Shown here: positions 32,803 to 45,700 of the stretch, one piece after another
How the letters are laid out: each line of letters starts with the position of its first letter
Position numbering within the stretch: position 1 is the stretch's first letter
Assembly (NCBI RefSeq): GCF_019175385.1
Contig: NC_083345.1
Coordinates: 112,206,480 to 112,270,479 of the forward strand
Direction: 5' to 3'
Length of the DNA stretch: 64,000 nt
Source of the DNA: Lycium barbarum
Taxonomy: Eukaryota > Streptophyta > Magnoliopsida > Solanales > Solanaceae
Notes under the pieces: generated by a model
Seen by the model: the letters and a program-made list of their open reading frames with translations, nothing else
Databases searched by the model: none
Told to the model about the DNA's origin: nothing
Position numbers and translations under genes: made by a program

Positions 32803-33876
32803 TTAAATTGAAATACTTACCCTCTCAATCACACTAACACCTTCTCCAAATAGCACACCATAACGAGCTGCCCTTGGCCTCTTAGACCTAGTTTGTGGTG
32901 GCTTCTTATAACCAGGATTTGTCCCACCACTTCTAACTGAATAAGTCTTTTTCTTTGGACCTGCAGTACTAGTTGACTGTTGAGTGCTTGATTGAGTTTT
33001 TTGAGTATTCGCACCAGCATTTGTTGGAGTACTTGTTGTGGCACCACTTGCACTTGCACTTGCACCAGTTGTTGCACCACCTCTTCCACCACCTCTTGCA
33101 TCACTTATTGCACCATCTCTTCCACCTGCACTTACACTACCACCATCAGTTGCAGTTGCTGCAGTAGGACCAGCAGTTGCTGCTGTATTGGTTGCACCAA
33201 CAGGACCAACAGTTGTTGTTGCATTGGTTGCACCAGCAGCAGCAGTTGAAGAAGAAGCACCACTACTTTTCTGCATTCACAATATTAAGTATTCCAATTT
33301 AAATGACAAAATCATAAAGGCATACAATAGAATAACACTTACAGCAATTGGACATCCTTCCTTGTTATGCCTCATAGTGTTGCATACTGAACATGTCATT
33401 TTCCTGCCCTTCCTTGTAGCTTTTCCAAATTTTTTCTTTGGTTCATCAGCATCCTTATTCCTCTTTTTCTTTGGCCTACCTGGCATTGAATAATTTCAGA
33501 TGGCTCAATGGGTGGTCTTGTGCTCTTTGGCCACATCTTCATGTTTGTCATACCAGTGCTCAACAAATGCCTCAACCTCCAAGCTCTTGTATTAAATTGC
33601 AGTAATGGCATGTGAACAAGGAATTCCTTTCAATTTCCATGACCTATAACTACACACCTTGTTCCTCAGATTAACAACATGTTTATATGGTGGATCTTTA
33701 ACCTCAAATCCAATATCACCATTAAAATTCAACTCACAATTTGCTGCATATTCAACATTCTCTTTAAGAGTTTCTATTGCCATAGGTGATACTTTACCTA
33801 TCCATTTTTCAGCAAATTCTCTTATTTGATTCATCCTCTCGATAACTTTGATTCTGATTTTTTCCAGCATAGTTAT
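32803..33876 (-). pseudogene. MULE transposase C-terminus (SWIM finger and Ala/Thr-rich tail)
   Basis: On the minus strand: TMLEKIRIKVIERMNQ, then VCSYRSWKLKGIPCSHAITA, the SWIM zinc finger of MuDR-type transposases but with the second Cys changed to Tyr. A frameshift near 33,600 follows, then EIIQCQVGQRKR, a basic KKKRNKDADEPKKKFGKATR segment and a CSVCNTMRHNKEGCP knuckle. A GT-AG intron (about 33344-33268) leads to a low-complexity Ala/Gly/Thr-rich exon ending near 32803 with KKPPQTRSKRPRAARYG. The N-terminal catalytic part is missing because an LTR element begins at 33877. Plus-strand His/Leu- and Cys-rich ORFs over the tail are antisense shadows. Confidence 0.82.
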
Positions 33877-34646
33877 TGATGTACCGCGGATTTGTGGCAC
33901 ATTCGACACCCTTTTACTATGAATCTTGGTTGTTTTTAAGTAAGTCTATGGCATTTTAATGTGTTTTTGTTGTGTTTTAGGAATACGATGGCCCAAAAGC
34001 AAAAAAAAAAAAAGGAAAGAATGCCTAGAAATGAAGATTCGACGGTCTGTCGATTGATCGACGGACCGTCCTTTGAAGCGTCGATAAATTCAATTTTCCA
34101 GTGATGGCCTTCGCTGAAGAGGACAAAGGACGGAGGCATCGATGAAGCGTCGAACTGATCGACGTTTCGTCATTTGTATCGTCGAACAGATTTGTCAACA
34201 AGAAGAGAGAAAGACGGAAGACTCGACGGAGTGTCGAACTGGTCGACGGCACCGTCGAATGGACCATACCACTGAAGAAACAAAAGACGAAGGCATCGAT
34301 GGACTGTCTAACTGATCGACGTTCCGTTGATCTTGCTGCCAGGGGCAGTTTTGTCAATCGTTGGTGTGCTTTTTTGGAGCCTATTTAAAGAACATTTTAG
34401 GTTTTTTTACACATCTGATTTTTCTCCAACATTTAACAGTTTTTCCATTGATGCGTGAGCATTGAATACACCACTTTTGGAGTTTAGTGAAGACAAAAAT
34501 ATTCCAATTCCACCATCTTTATTACACTTTGTAAGCTTTATGTCTCTATTATTGCTTACTACTTTTGTGACCAATATGTGTGAGTAGTTTCTTTAATCAA
34601 AGTTGTGAACCCAAATGATGGGTGTTATGTAATGAGTGTCTAACAT

Positions 34647-34716
<70 letters not shown>

Positions 34717-35324
34717 GGGTTGTGATGTGTTTTATTATTTATCATATTCATTGTTAGTTAGTGGTTGCAAACACTTGTTTATGCACAGACCCTAGTTTTG
34801 TTTGGAAAGATGAACTAGGGTTTGAGTTGAAATAATATAACAAGGACTCAGGGCGCTAACCCTCGTTTAATGAACTCACTTAGGAATAAGATGAGTTCTA
34901 CTTGGCATATTTAATCGGTTTTACTTGCAACTTTTCTATATTTGGGAAAATCATGAAAAAAAATACTTTCTAGCTATTGAAAAATATTAGGAAGTGTATT
35001 AGAGTTTGAGTGCATACAAAACCACGACCCATTAGAAATATATCATATTGATACCCATAGCATAACATCTAATCACAGCGGGGACACAACTTTAGTTCTT
35101 TTAATCCAAACAAATTCCAAATACTTCAAAATAGCGAATACAAACCAAAACCCTTTTTCTACACTAGTCGGAATAGAACTAAAGTGTTTAGAGATTAGTA
35201 AAATATATGATTAGTATTTATTTCACACTTTATTCCCTGTGGGATTCGACCCCAACCTAGTTGGTTTATTATATTTGACACCGACTGCCTTATGCCATAA
35301 TTTAGGTGTAATTTGAGCGTATCA
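33877..35324 (+). repeat. 5' LTR of outer Athila-type element
   Basis: Starts TGATGTACCGCGGATTTGTG and ends GAGCGTATCA, directly followed by a primer-binding-like sequence. A second copy begins at 63397. It contains a cluster of GACGG/CCGTC palindromic motifs (33,995-34,335) and a long AT microsatellite. The 5' flank is MULE sequence. ORFs of 67-110 codons here come from the motif cluster. Confidence 0.92.
34650..34714. repeat. (AT)n microsatellite in the LTR
   Basis: About 33 uninterrupted TA units. Confidence 0.97.
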
Positions 35325-35326
35325 AA

Positions 35327-35345
35327 TTTTGGCGCCGTTGCCGGA
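35327..35345 (+). promoter_or_regulatory. Primer-binding site of outer Athila element
   Basis: ttttggcgccgttgccgga starts two bases after the LTR end. The tggcgccgttgccgg signature follows the 5' LTR of many plant Athila/Tat-type elements and is repeated at the inner element (41,074). Confidence 0.75.
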
Positions 35346-35443
35346 AAATACGGTTTTGAAATTTACTAATTGTTAATTACTTTTCTTTAAACCTTTTTCT
35401 ATTCCATCACTTTGTTTGTTGTCTCCTTGTTATTAGGCAACAG

Positions 35444-36780
35444 ATGGTTGGCAGAGCCAACCGAAACAATCGAAGAAATCAAAATCAAGCGGGGCTCCAT
35501 ATAAACCCTCCTGCACCTGTACAGGTAGCGGGATGAGAATGTATTTGCGGATTTTATGAATGATGCGGAGTATACGGCTGTGGTAGTTCCTCCTCGAGTT
35601 GGAAATGCAAACTTCAAAGTGAAGAGTCATCTCTACCATTTATTGAAACTTGAGGGGTACTTCAAAAATTCTTCGGAGAATTGCCCACTTCGCCATCTCA
35701 GGAATTTCTTGCATGTGTGTACTCAACAAACAAATGGCGTTGTTCATTCTGATGCTCTTCGATTGAGGCTTTTCAAATATTCACTTATTGGAGAAGCTCG
35801 TGAATGGTATGAGAAGCTTCCAAGCAACTCAATCCACACATAGGCCAAATTATCCAATATTTTCTTGAAGAAGTGGTTTCCGCCGAGCAAAAAGGCAGAA
35901 CTCCGAGCCAAAATCTTTGAGTTCAAGCAATTACCGGGTGAACAACTGCACAGTGCTTGGGATCGGTTCAAGTACTATCTAACCCAATCTCCCAATCAGG
36001 GTTTCACGGAGAATGTGCTTATGGAGAATTTTTACAAGGGGTTAGACACTATGAATCTAATTGCGGTTAATACGGCCGCGGGTGGTTGTTTCATGGATCG
36101 GACTTTTGCAAATATTACTACTTTGCTTGATCGGCTCACCGCTCATCACCAAGCTTGGCACTCCAATGATAGTGAAGATTTGTCCTATGGTAGTCCTTCT
36201 ATTGCCGCGGTGTCCAAAGAGAATCATGAGCAAGATCATGCTTTTGCTCAATTGCAAACCTCCATGAATTTGCTATCAAAGAGGCTTGCGGAGAAAGAAG
36301 CTAAGAGTATGAATGTTGTTGAAGAAAAGCCATCTCATGCTCCCGGAATGTATCAAGTCTTGGAGGAGACCTATCTAGAGGGGCAACAACAATGTGAGGA
36401 TGCTAATTATATCGATAACTCTCAAGGGGGTTATTAAAAGCAATGGAGACCCCAACAACAAAGCAATCAATATGACCTAAATGAATATGGTGGTTCAGAT
36501 AGGAAGGATTACAACAACAACAATTATGGTAATCGGAATTATAATACCTATGTTCCACTAAAAGGTCGTTCTTCCAACTCTCAAAATTGGCGAGAGGGTC
36601 CTTCCAATGATCAAGGGACCACTCGAATGGAATGTATGCTTGAGAAGATCTTGGAAAACCAAAACAAGAGTAACAAGAAGATGGAAAATTTGACCGAAGT
36701 GGTAAGCTCTCACACCGCTTTGATACAAAAACTCGAGCCACAAATGCGAGATCTTTCTCGTGAGTAACATCCTCCACAAA
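35444..36780 (+). pseudogene. gag of outer Athila-type element
   Basis: Starts near MVGRANRNNRRNQNQAG (35444). After a frameshift it gives the Gag capsid region: LRLRLFKYSLIGEAREWYEK, then FLKKWFPPSKKAELRAKI, FKQLPGEQLHSAWDRFK and FYKGLDTMNLIAVNTAAGG. The order matches plant Ty3/Gypsy retrotrans_gag. Stops at about 35842, 36437 and 36765 break it, so no full Gag is made. Confidence 0.85.
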
Positions 36781-36789
36781 AAGGAGGAC

Positions 36790-39652
36790 TTCCCAGTGAC
36801 ACAATTCCGAACCCAAAGGGTAGTGGAGGTGATCAAATTGCCTCATGCAAAGCTATTTCTACTAGAAGTAGGAAGATCCTTAATGTTGTGGATGAGAGGG
36901 TGGTTGAACCTATTATTGTGGAGCCGGTTGTTGATGAGGTTATTGAAGAAGAAATTGAGGCACCAATTGAAGTGCCTAGTCTTATTGAGAAGGAGAAGTT
37001 GGCATACCCTATTGTTGTTGAGGATGATGAGGTGCCAAGTATTGAAAAGATACCGAGGGTAGCACTCAAAAGAGCAAGGTCACGGGGGAAATTAGACCTT
37101 TGACTCAAACATATAAATCTCCTCCCCCGTTTCCACAATTATTGATAAATAGAATGGAGGATGCCAAGTGCCAACGCTTCTATGACCAATTGAAAGGGTT
37201 GTCAATGAATATCCCATTTCTTGATGCATTCCAAGAAATGTCGGGATTTGCTAAATACTTGAAGGACTTGTTGACGAAGAAAAGACCAATCAAGCATGAT
37301 ACGGTGGGAGTCACCCAACGTGTGAGCTCTATTATTTCGTCCACAAAGGTTGAGAAGAAGGGAGATCCCGGGGCTTTCACTATTCCTTGCACCATCGGTC
37401 ACCATGATTTTGCTCGTGCCCTGTGTGATAATGGGGCTAGTATTAACTTGATGCCACTAGCCATATATAAACAATCCGGTTTGGGGACACCTAGATCAAT
37501 GAGCATGCATCTCCAAATGGCCAATAGAACCATCAAGAAACCGGTAAGGGTTGTTGATGATGTCATTGTTAGAGTTGGAGAATTCTTATGACTGGTGAAT
37601 TTTATCATCCTTGATTGTGTGGTTGACAAAGAAGACCCAATTATCTTGGGAAGGCTATTTTTTGCCATCGGGAGAGCTTTAATGGACTCGAAAAATAATG
37701 AAATAAAATTTCGGGTAAATGATGAAGAGGTAACCTTCCAAGCTAGCAAGGGGTTAAATTTCCAAGTGCTTATGAGAGCATTTTTGGTCATTGATTCTTT
37801 CTATGTGGTAGACGAAGCGGTAGAGCATAAATTAGAGAAGGAACACTTTGAAAAACATTTTCGGCTATTTTGGTGAATTTTGAGGCAGATGAAATGGAGA
37901 GGTGTGTTGAAACGGTAAATTCTCTTTGAGGTTTGTATTCTTATGAGCCAAAGAAATTATCTCTTGATCTTGACAAAAGAACCACTCGTCCGGCTAAGTT
38001 ATCGATTATTGAGCCACCAAAACTTGAGATCAAGCTACTTCCATCTCATTTGAAGTATGCTTTTCTTGGCCCGGATAATACTCTACCGGTTATTCTCTCA
38101 TCTTTGTTAAATGAGGAACAAACTCAAAGGGTGTTTGAAGTATTGCAGGCTTATCGAAGATCTATTGGGTGGACTATTGCGGATATTAGGGGGATTCCCT
38201 TTGGTATTTGTGAACATAGAATCGAGCTTGAAGAAGATAGTTCACCGAGTGTAAAGCATCAAAGAAGGCTAAACCCACCTATGAAAGAAGTGGTCAAGAA
38301 GGAGATAATCAAATGGTTGGATGCGGTGTTGTATACCCAATTGCAAATAGTCCATGGGTGAGTCTGGTACAATGTGTGCCAAAGAAGGGGGGCATCACCG
38401 TTGTCCCTAATTCCAAGAATGAGTTGATTCCTACAAGGACGGTCACTGGATGACGAGTGTGCATGGACTATCGAAAGCTCAACACCGCAACTTGTAAAGA
38501 CCACTTCCCTATGCCTTTTATTGATCAAATGCTTGATCGACTAGTCGGAAGATCTTATTATTGCTTTTTGGATGGCTATTTAGGGTACAACCAAATTAAC
38601 ATTTCCTTAGAAGACCAAGAGAAAACCACTTTCACTTGTCCTTATAGCACCTTTGATTTTAGCCGAATGCCTTTTGTCTTATGCAATGCCCCGGCTACAT
38701 TCCAACTGTGTATGATGTCTATTTTCTTGGATATGGTAGAAGATTTCTTGGAAGTCTTCATGGATGACTTTTCGGTTGTTAGTGACTCTTTTGACGAATG
38801 TCTTGCCAATCTTGGTAAGGTATTAAAGCGGTGTGAAGAAACCAACCTTGTACTTAATTGGGAGAAATGTCATTTCATTGTAAAGGAAGGGATTGTCCTT
38901 GGCCATAAGATTTCCGATAAGGTTATTGAGGTAGACCAAGCAAAGATTGACATTATTTCCAACCTTCCTCCACCTATCTCCGTCAAAGGAGTTCGTAGCT
39001 TCTTGGGACATGCCGGCTTCTATCGGCGATTTGCCAAAGATTTCTCAAAAATCGCCAATCCAATGTGTAAGCTTCTTGAAAAGGAGGCTAAGTTTGTGTT
39101 TGATGAAAAGTTCCTTAAGGCATTTAATGAATTGAAGGGAATGCTCACTTCTACCCCAATTATTGTCTCCCCGGATTGGTCATTTCCATTTGAGCTCATG
39201 TGTGATGCGAGCGGATTTGCTATTAGTGCGGTGCTTGGGAAAAGGCACAGTAAAATCATGCATCCTATTTATTATGCTAGAAAAACCCTCAATGGTGCTC
39301 AAATGAATTATATCGTCACCAAGCAAGAACTTCTAGCCATTGTATATGCTTTTGAGAAGTTTCGGGCCTATCTTTTGGGATCCAAAGTGGTTGTTCACAC
39401 GGATCATGCGGCATTGAGCTATTTGATGACAAAGAAAGATGCAAAGCCGCGATTGATTCGTTGGGTTTTATTGTTGCAAGAGTTTGACTTTAAAGCCAAA
39501 CATTGAAAAGGTTGTGAAAATCAAGTTGCGGATTATCTATCTAGGCTTGAGGAAGCCAGAAGACCGAGTGCAGATCTTGAATTAAATGATGCTTTTCCTG
39601 ATGAAAGACTTTTGGCCGTGTCTTGTGAAGGTGCTCCTTGGTATGCGGATGA
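36790..39652 (+). pseudogene. pol (protease, RT, RNase H) of outer Athila element, truncated
   Basis: Protease around 37,360-37,730: GDPGAFTIPC, then CDNGASINLMP (active-site Asp present, usual Ser/Leu replaced by Asn) and DPIILGR. Reverse transcriptase: [31 protein letters not shown] and the catalytic FMDDF (near 38,760). RNase [17 protein letters not shown] and [10 protein letters not shown]. It ends ...GAPWYAD at the junction with the inner LTR (39650). The integrase that should follow is absent anywhere in the outer element. Several stops (about 37589, 37920, 38360, 38452, 39504) make it non-functional. Confidence 0.88.
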
Positions 39653-41070
39653 TAAGACAAAAATACATATATAAATTAAGTTGTTATTTAATTTTAAATA
39701 TTAATATTTCTATATTTTATTTGCAGGAGACACCATAATTTTAATAAATAAATCAAAATAGCAAAATCAAGAAGAAGAATGAGAAAAAGAAGAATGAGAA
39801 AAGAAGAAGAAGAAGAAGAAGAGGGGAACGGAAAGGTGCAGCAAAATGGAAAGTAAATTGTGCAAGTTTTCCTTTGTGGGACCCACAAGAAGAAAAGAAA
39901 AGCAAAATCTCATCTATAGTACCTACAAGTCTCCATTTTGGAAATGTACCGTGCTCACTAATTGAAGAAGCAAGTTGCATAAACCAATCAATTTGATTGG
40001 CTGAAGAAGTTGAAAATCACTGCTATAAATAGAAGACGAATTGAGAGCATTTGAGAGAGGAGAGGGAGGACTGCAAAATATATTGTTCCTTTCTTCAGTT
40101 CTTCTACTATTTCTTCAATTGTTTGATGTTAGGAAATTATTCTAGGTCCTACTTTTAATTAAATAGCGGAATTATTCTTCTTGAATATTTCTTCTATTTT
40201 CTTATTAATGGATAAGAATATTTCCATTAGCTGTATTAACTCCCAATATGGAATAACTTTATTTTCTGTTGGGAGAATGACAGATCTTGATATTTCTATA
40301 TAATAGTAGATAATATTATTCCTCAATTTCACATGTTTGAGCGGAAGTTTTCTATTTAACTTTGATATGCTTTACAGTTAGATGTTATTTTATTTGCTAA
40401 CGTTTATCTAATTTATACTACCAATTAATTTGTTACTAATTCTGTAATCGAGATAGGCGGAAGAAGTAACATAGTTAATGTCGTATTGATAGATGTTAAT
40501 ATTTATTTAGTGACATCTATCTCTTTTATGTTATAATTAATTTTACACTTATTTGTAATCGAGAGAGGCGGATAGTGTATTGATTAGTTATAGCAAGTAC
40601 GGTAACCGAAAGGGACTTACTATAAAGAGCATGTTTCAGTTCAAGCATATATTTCTGGTGCTTTAATATTACTATTTTGATAATTAATTCATATAACTGA
40701 GAGGAGTGCGATTAATTCTTCAACTTAAGTAATTATATATATAAATGTAATCGTGAGAGGCATTTATACATTTATGAGAAATAGAAATTGAAGATTAAAG
40801 AATTTACTTTATAATAGAAATATTAAGTGAAGTCAGGATCCTAACACCTTTTAGTACGTTTGTGATAAATTAAAATATTTCTCCATTGCTTTAATTACAT
40901 ATTTTTAGTTAATTAATTCACTAATCAACTCTCTTCTGATATTCTCAAATAGTAATTAAAATAAGAAACGTCTGTAGAATAGATAAACCAATCTCTGTGG
41001 GTTCAACATCTTTCTATACTATAATTTGACAGAGTACGAGTAAAAATATATATACGCCAGACACTCGTCA
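39650..41070 (+). repeat. 5' LTR of inner Athila-type element
   Basis: Begins TGATAAGACAAAAATACA immediately after outer pol codon PWYAD and ends ACACTCGTCA, followed by the aatttttagcgccgttgccg primer-binding region. No second copy of this LTR was found in the window. Long ORFs inside (minus-strand Ser/Phe runs) are low-complexity. Confidence 0.8.
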
Positions 41071-41072
41071 AA

Positions 41073-41092
41073 TTTTTAGCGCCGTTGCCGGG
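41073..41092 (+). promoter_or_regulatory. Primer-binding site of inner Athila element
   Basis: tttttagcgccgttgccggg two bases after the LTR end, nearly the same as the outer element's site at 35,327. Confidence 0.75.
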
Positions 41093-41200
41093 GATTGTCA
41101 AAGTCTACTACAGATAAACTGTTTTACTACTAATTTGAGAACCATTATTTTTGTTATTTATTAATTTTTACTTCACAAAAAAAACAACTTCAGGAAGTGC

Positions 41201-42765
41201 ATGACCCTTTCCTCTTCAAGGGAACTAGTTAAATACGATCCTGAAATTGAAAAATCCTTAAAATTATTACGAAAAGGACAATCTCAAATTCCTTCACTGA
41301 AAGACATGGAGAACAATGAAAACAACCCACCTCCACCACATCAAGTGGATGAACAATTTGATGAGGTGGCACCACGGCATAATAGGATACTTAGAGATTA
41401 TGCAAGGCCAGATCACTTTGAAGGAGAGTCAAGCGTAAGGAGACCACCAATAGCGGCAAATAACTTTGAAATCCGCACATACTTGATTCAGACCATCCAA
41501 AATTCATGCCAATTTACGGGTGATGTAAGTGAAGATCCACATTCCCACCTAATTGATTTTCTTGAATTAGCTGAAACTTGCAGGTACAATGGAGTCACAA
41601 CAGACGCTATCAGGTTGCGACTTTTTCCCTTTTCACTAAAAGGAGAAGCCAAGACATGGTTGCGAGGCTTACCAAGAGGCTCTATTACTACATGGGACCA
41701 AATGACCCAAAAGTTCCTTAACAAGTATTTTTCACTTGCCAAAACAATTAAAATGAAACAAGAAATCAATAATTTTATGCAGACAGATACTGAATCTATA
41801 TACCAGGCATGGGAAAGATTAAACTCAATGTTAAGAAAATGCCCACATCATGGTATCCAAGATTCTGATATTTTATATATTTTTTATCATGGTCTTAAAC
41901 CCTCTGCTAGAAATGTAATTGATGCAGCATCAGGAGGATCTATAATGGGCAAAACCACTGCAGAAGCCACACAATTACTGAATGAAATTTCAGAAAATGC
42001 TATTCAATGGCCTTCAGACAGAATGATTATCAAGAAAGCAGCAGGAGTGAATCAAGTTGAAGCTTTAAATTCATTGACACAACAAATTGCAACTCTCACA
42101 CAAAAAGTCGAGGCTATTCAGGTAAATGCGCACTCACCATCTAAACTTGAGAATTGTGATGTATGTGGAGGTAATCACCCCAATCACGAATGCCAAGCTT
42201 CAACTCAAAATGAGGAACAGGTAAGTGCTATTGGTTACAGAAACAATTACTCATTTGGTAGTCCTATGGCACAAAAACATCCAGGATTCCAATGGAGTAA
42301 TCCTAATGGTGCTGAAAATTCCCAACGATTTTTAATCAAAAGCAGCAAGTACAGGCACCACCTGGTTTTCAAAATCAAAACAGAGGGCAGCAAAGTTTTC
42401 AACAGTATGAACAACAGCCCCAAAGAACGCATCAGCCAGGCCTTGAAGACCTTATATACAAATACATTAAGACTGCTGATGAAAAAATGGAAAGCCAAAA
42501 TTCAGCCATCAAAAATTTGGAAATTCAGGTAAGCCAATTAGCAACCCTCATGTCAGGACAAATTCAAGGTACTCTACCGAGCAATACCGAGAAGAATCCA
42601 AGGGAGCACCTCAAAGCCATTGCCCTACGGTCAGGTAAAGCTCTTGATGATCCATATGCGGATCGACAAGGAACTCCACGAGAGGTAGAACAGGTAAATG
42701 AAAGCGAGAATAAGAATGAACCTAAGCTTCCAAGTGAACAAAAAGAAAAAGGTGGAAGAAAATGA
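41201..42765 (+). pseudogene. gag of inner Athila-type element
   Basis: An open frame of 443 codons from 41201 includes the capsid region: AIRLRLFPFSLKGEAKTWLR, TWDQMTQKFLNKYF and FYHGLKPSARNVIDAASGG. A zinc knuckle CDVCGGNHPNHEC follows near residue 323. A frameshift near 42,330-42,490 moves the reading frame to NLEIQVSQLATLMSGQIQGT and KAIALRSGK, the typical Athila end-of-gag segment. The N-terminal capsid part is the best kept Gag in the window. Confidence 0.88.
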
Positions 42766-45700
42766 ATTCATTAGAAATCCTCATTCTGAACCTCTCCCCT
42801 TTCCCCAAAAGATGAAACTAGAAAAACTTGACAAACAGTTCTCAAAGTTTCTGGAAATTTTAAAAAAGCTTTACATTAATATACCTTTCACAGATGCTTT
42901 GACACAAATGCCTTCTTATGCTAAATTTCTGAAAGATATTTTGTCAAGTAAAAGAAAATTGGAAGAACTTTCTGTCGTTAAGCTTACAGAAAAATGTAGT
43001 GCTATACTTCAAAATAAGCTTCCACAAAAACTTGGTGATCCAGGAAGTTTTACAATTCCTTGCACTCTAGGAGGTGCTCATTTTGAAAAAGCATTATGTG
43101 ATTCAGGCGCATCAATAAATCTAATGCCTTTTTCAATTTTTAGGAAATTAGAACTTGGTGAAATAAAAGACACTGGTGTGTCTCTTCAACTGGCGGATCA
43201 AAGTACTAAAAAATCAAAAGGAATAATTGAAAATGTTCTTGTAAGAGTCGACAAATTTATATTCCCAGCAGATTTTATAGTACTTGAAATGGAAGAAATT
43301 ACTGAGGTGCCATTAATTTTAGGTAGACCATTTCTCGCTACAGGTAGAGCAATTATTGATGTCCATCAAGGACAATTGATACTATGAGTTGATGAGGAAA
43401 GAGTAATTTTTGACATGCAGAAAATAATGAAATTTCCCGAGGATGAGTTATCATCTTCTTGTTTTCAAATTGACCTGCTAAATGATCTTGCAGATGAATA
43501 CAAAGATGATTAGTTGATTACTGATTTATTGGAAAGATGTTTGTCCAAATCAGGTTCGACAAGTGATGATGACCCCATAATAAAAGAAGAAGCTAAAACA
43601 CTTGAAAAAGATTTCGAAAATGAGGAAGTCCCACCAGAAGTTCAACCAAAAATTGAACTCAAAACTCTTCCTTCTCATTTGAAATATGTTTTTCTTGAAT
43701 CTGAATTTTTTCCAGTAATCGTCTCATCTTCTTTAACTACAGAACAAGAAAGCAGATTAATTGGGCTTTAGGGTGGACTATAGCTGACATCAAGGGAATC
43801 AATCTAGCTATTTGCATGCATAGAATTCTCATGGAGGATAATTACAAGCCAATAGTCCAACCCCAAAGGAGACTGAACCCAGCAATGCAAGAAGTTGTCA
43901 AGAAAGAAGTGGTGAAACTTCTAGCAGCAGGTATCATTTACCCAATATCTGACAGCCCTTGGGTAAGTCCTGTGCAGGTAGTACCAAAGAAAGGAGGTAT
44001 AACAGTAGTAAAAAATGAAAATAATGAACTCATACCTACCAGAACAGTCATAGGATGGAGAGTCTGTATTGATTACAGACAACTTAATGAAGCCACAAGA
44101 AAAGACCATTTTCCTCTGTCTTTTATTGACCAAATGCTGGAGAGAGTTGCAGGTCATGTTTTTTATTGTTTTCTTGACAGATATTCTGGATACAATCAAA
44201 TATCAATTGCTCCAGAAGATCAGGATAAGACCACATTCACATGCCCCCAAGGTACGTATGCTTATCGCAAAATGCCATTTGGACTATGTAACGCCCCTAC
44301 TACATTCCAGCGTTGCATGTCGGCAATTTTTTTAGACATGACTGAAAAGTTCCTTGAAATTTTTATGGATGATTTCACACTTTTTGGTAAGACATTTGAA
44401 GATTGTATCTATCATTTAACCTTGGTGCTTAAAAGATATGAAGAGACAAATCTAGTTCTTAACTGGGAAAAATGTCATTTTATGGTAACAGAGGGAATTA
44501 TTTTAGGACATAAAATCACTACTAAAGGGATAGAAGTGGATAAGGCAAAAATTGATCTTATAGCAGGATTACTCCCTCCTACTACTGTTAAAGGCATTAG
44601 AAGTTTCTTAGGGCATGCAGGTTTTTACAGAAGGTTTATAAAAGATTTTTCAACAATTTCAAAACTACTAACTAACCTACTGATGAAAGATGTGAAGTTT
44701 GAATTTTCAAATGATTGCAGAAAAGCATTTGAGATCCTCAAAGAAAAATTGACCAATGCCCCAATTGTTGTTTCTCCTGATTGGAGCCAACCATTTGAAC
44801 TAATGTGCGATGCGAGTGACACAACAGTTGGAGCCGTATTAGGACAAAAGAAGGACAAGATTTTCAGACCTATCTACTACGCCAATAGAACGCTCAATGA
44901 AGCTCAAAGAAATTATGCCACAACTGAGAAAGAACTACTGGCGGTAGTATTTGCATTTGACAAATTCCATTCCTATTTGATAGGACAAAAGTTACAGTAT
45001 TCACTTATCATGCAGCTTTAAAGTATCTCTTAACAAAGAAAGATGCCAGACCTAGATTGTTAAGATAGATACTCCTTTTACAGGAATTTGATCTTGAAAT
45101 AAAAGACAGAAAAGGATCAGAAAATCAGGTAGCTGATCATTTGTCACGTCTGGAAAACCCTCCTACTGAAATATCCGATATCAAGGAGGAATTTCCCGAT
45201 GAACATATCTATGCAATCATAGCAGTTGTAAACCATCCACCTTGGTTTGCTGACATCGCCAATTATCTGTCTGGAGGATGGATCCCAAAATATTTTTCTT
45301 ATGAACGAAGAAAAAAGCTAAAAAAAGATGCAAAACATTACTATTGGGAAGATCCTTACCTATTTAAATTTTGTGCAGATGAAGTAACCAGAAGATGTGT
45401 ACCAGAAACCGAAATGAACAACATCTTAAGTCATTGCCACGATGGAGCAGTAGGAGGACATTATGGAGGGAGAAAAACAACCGCAAAAGTACTTGAAGTT
45501 GGCTTTTTCTGGCCTACTCTGTTCAAGGACGCAAGAAATTATGTTGCAGCTTGCGACAAATGGCAAAGAAGCGGTAACATTTCGAAACGAGACGAGATGC
45601 CTCTTAACTCTATTCTGGTATGTGAAATATTTGATGTGTGGGGCATTGACTTTATGGGTCCTTTCCTTGTTTCGAATGGCTGTGAATATATTTTAGTGGC

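Larger units (their letters stand above)
31547..33876. mobile_element. Left part of a decayed Mutator-like element (MULE)
   Basis: The putative left terminus begins near 31547 (ggtatagtctggaagacccc), a style seen in plant long-TIR MULEs. Inside are a GRF zinc-finger ORF (+) and a MULE transposase C-terminus (-) facing each other. The transposase is cut at 33876 by an LTR retrotransposon, so the rest of the element and its other terminus must lie beyond the window. The terminus position is tentative. Confidence 0.55.

Noticed and set aside
32973..33493. Plus-strand ORFs rich in His/Leu, Cys/Ser/Thr and Ala/Pro
   Set aside because: Antisense frames of the Ala/Gly/Thr-rich MULE tail; repeated codons produce long open frames in several frames.
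36403..37138. Minus-strand ORFs of 92-147 codons
   Set aside because: Antisense to gag/pol of the outer Athila element.
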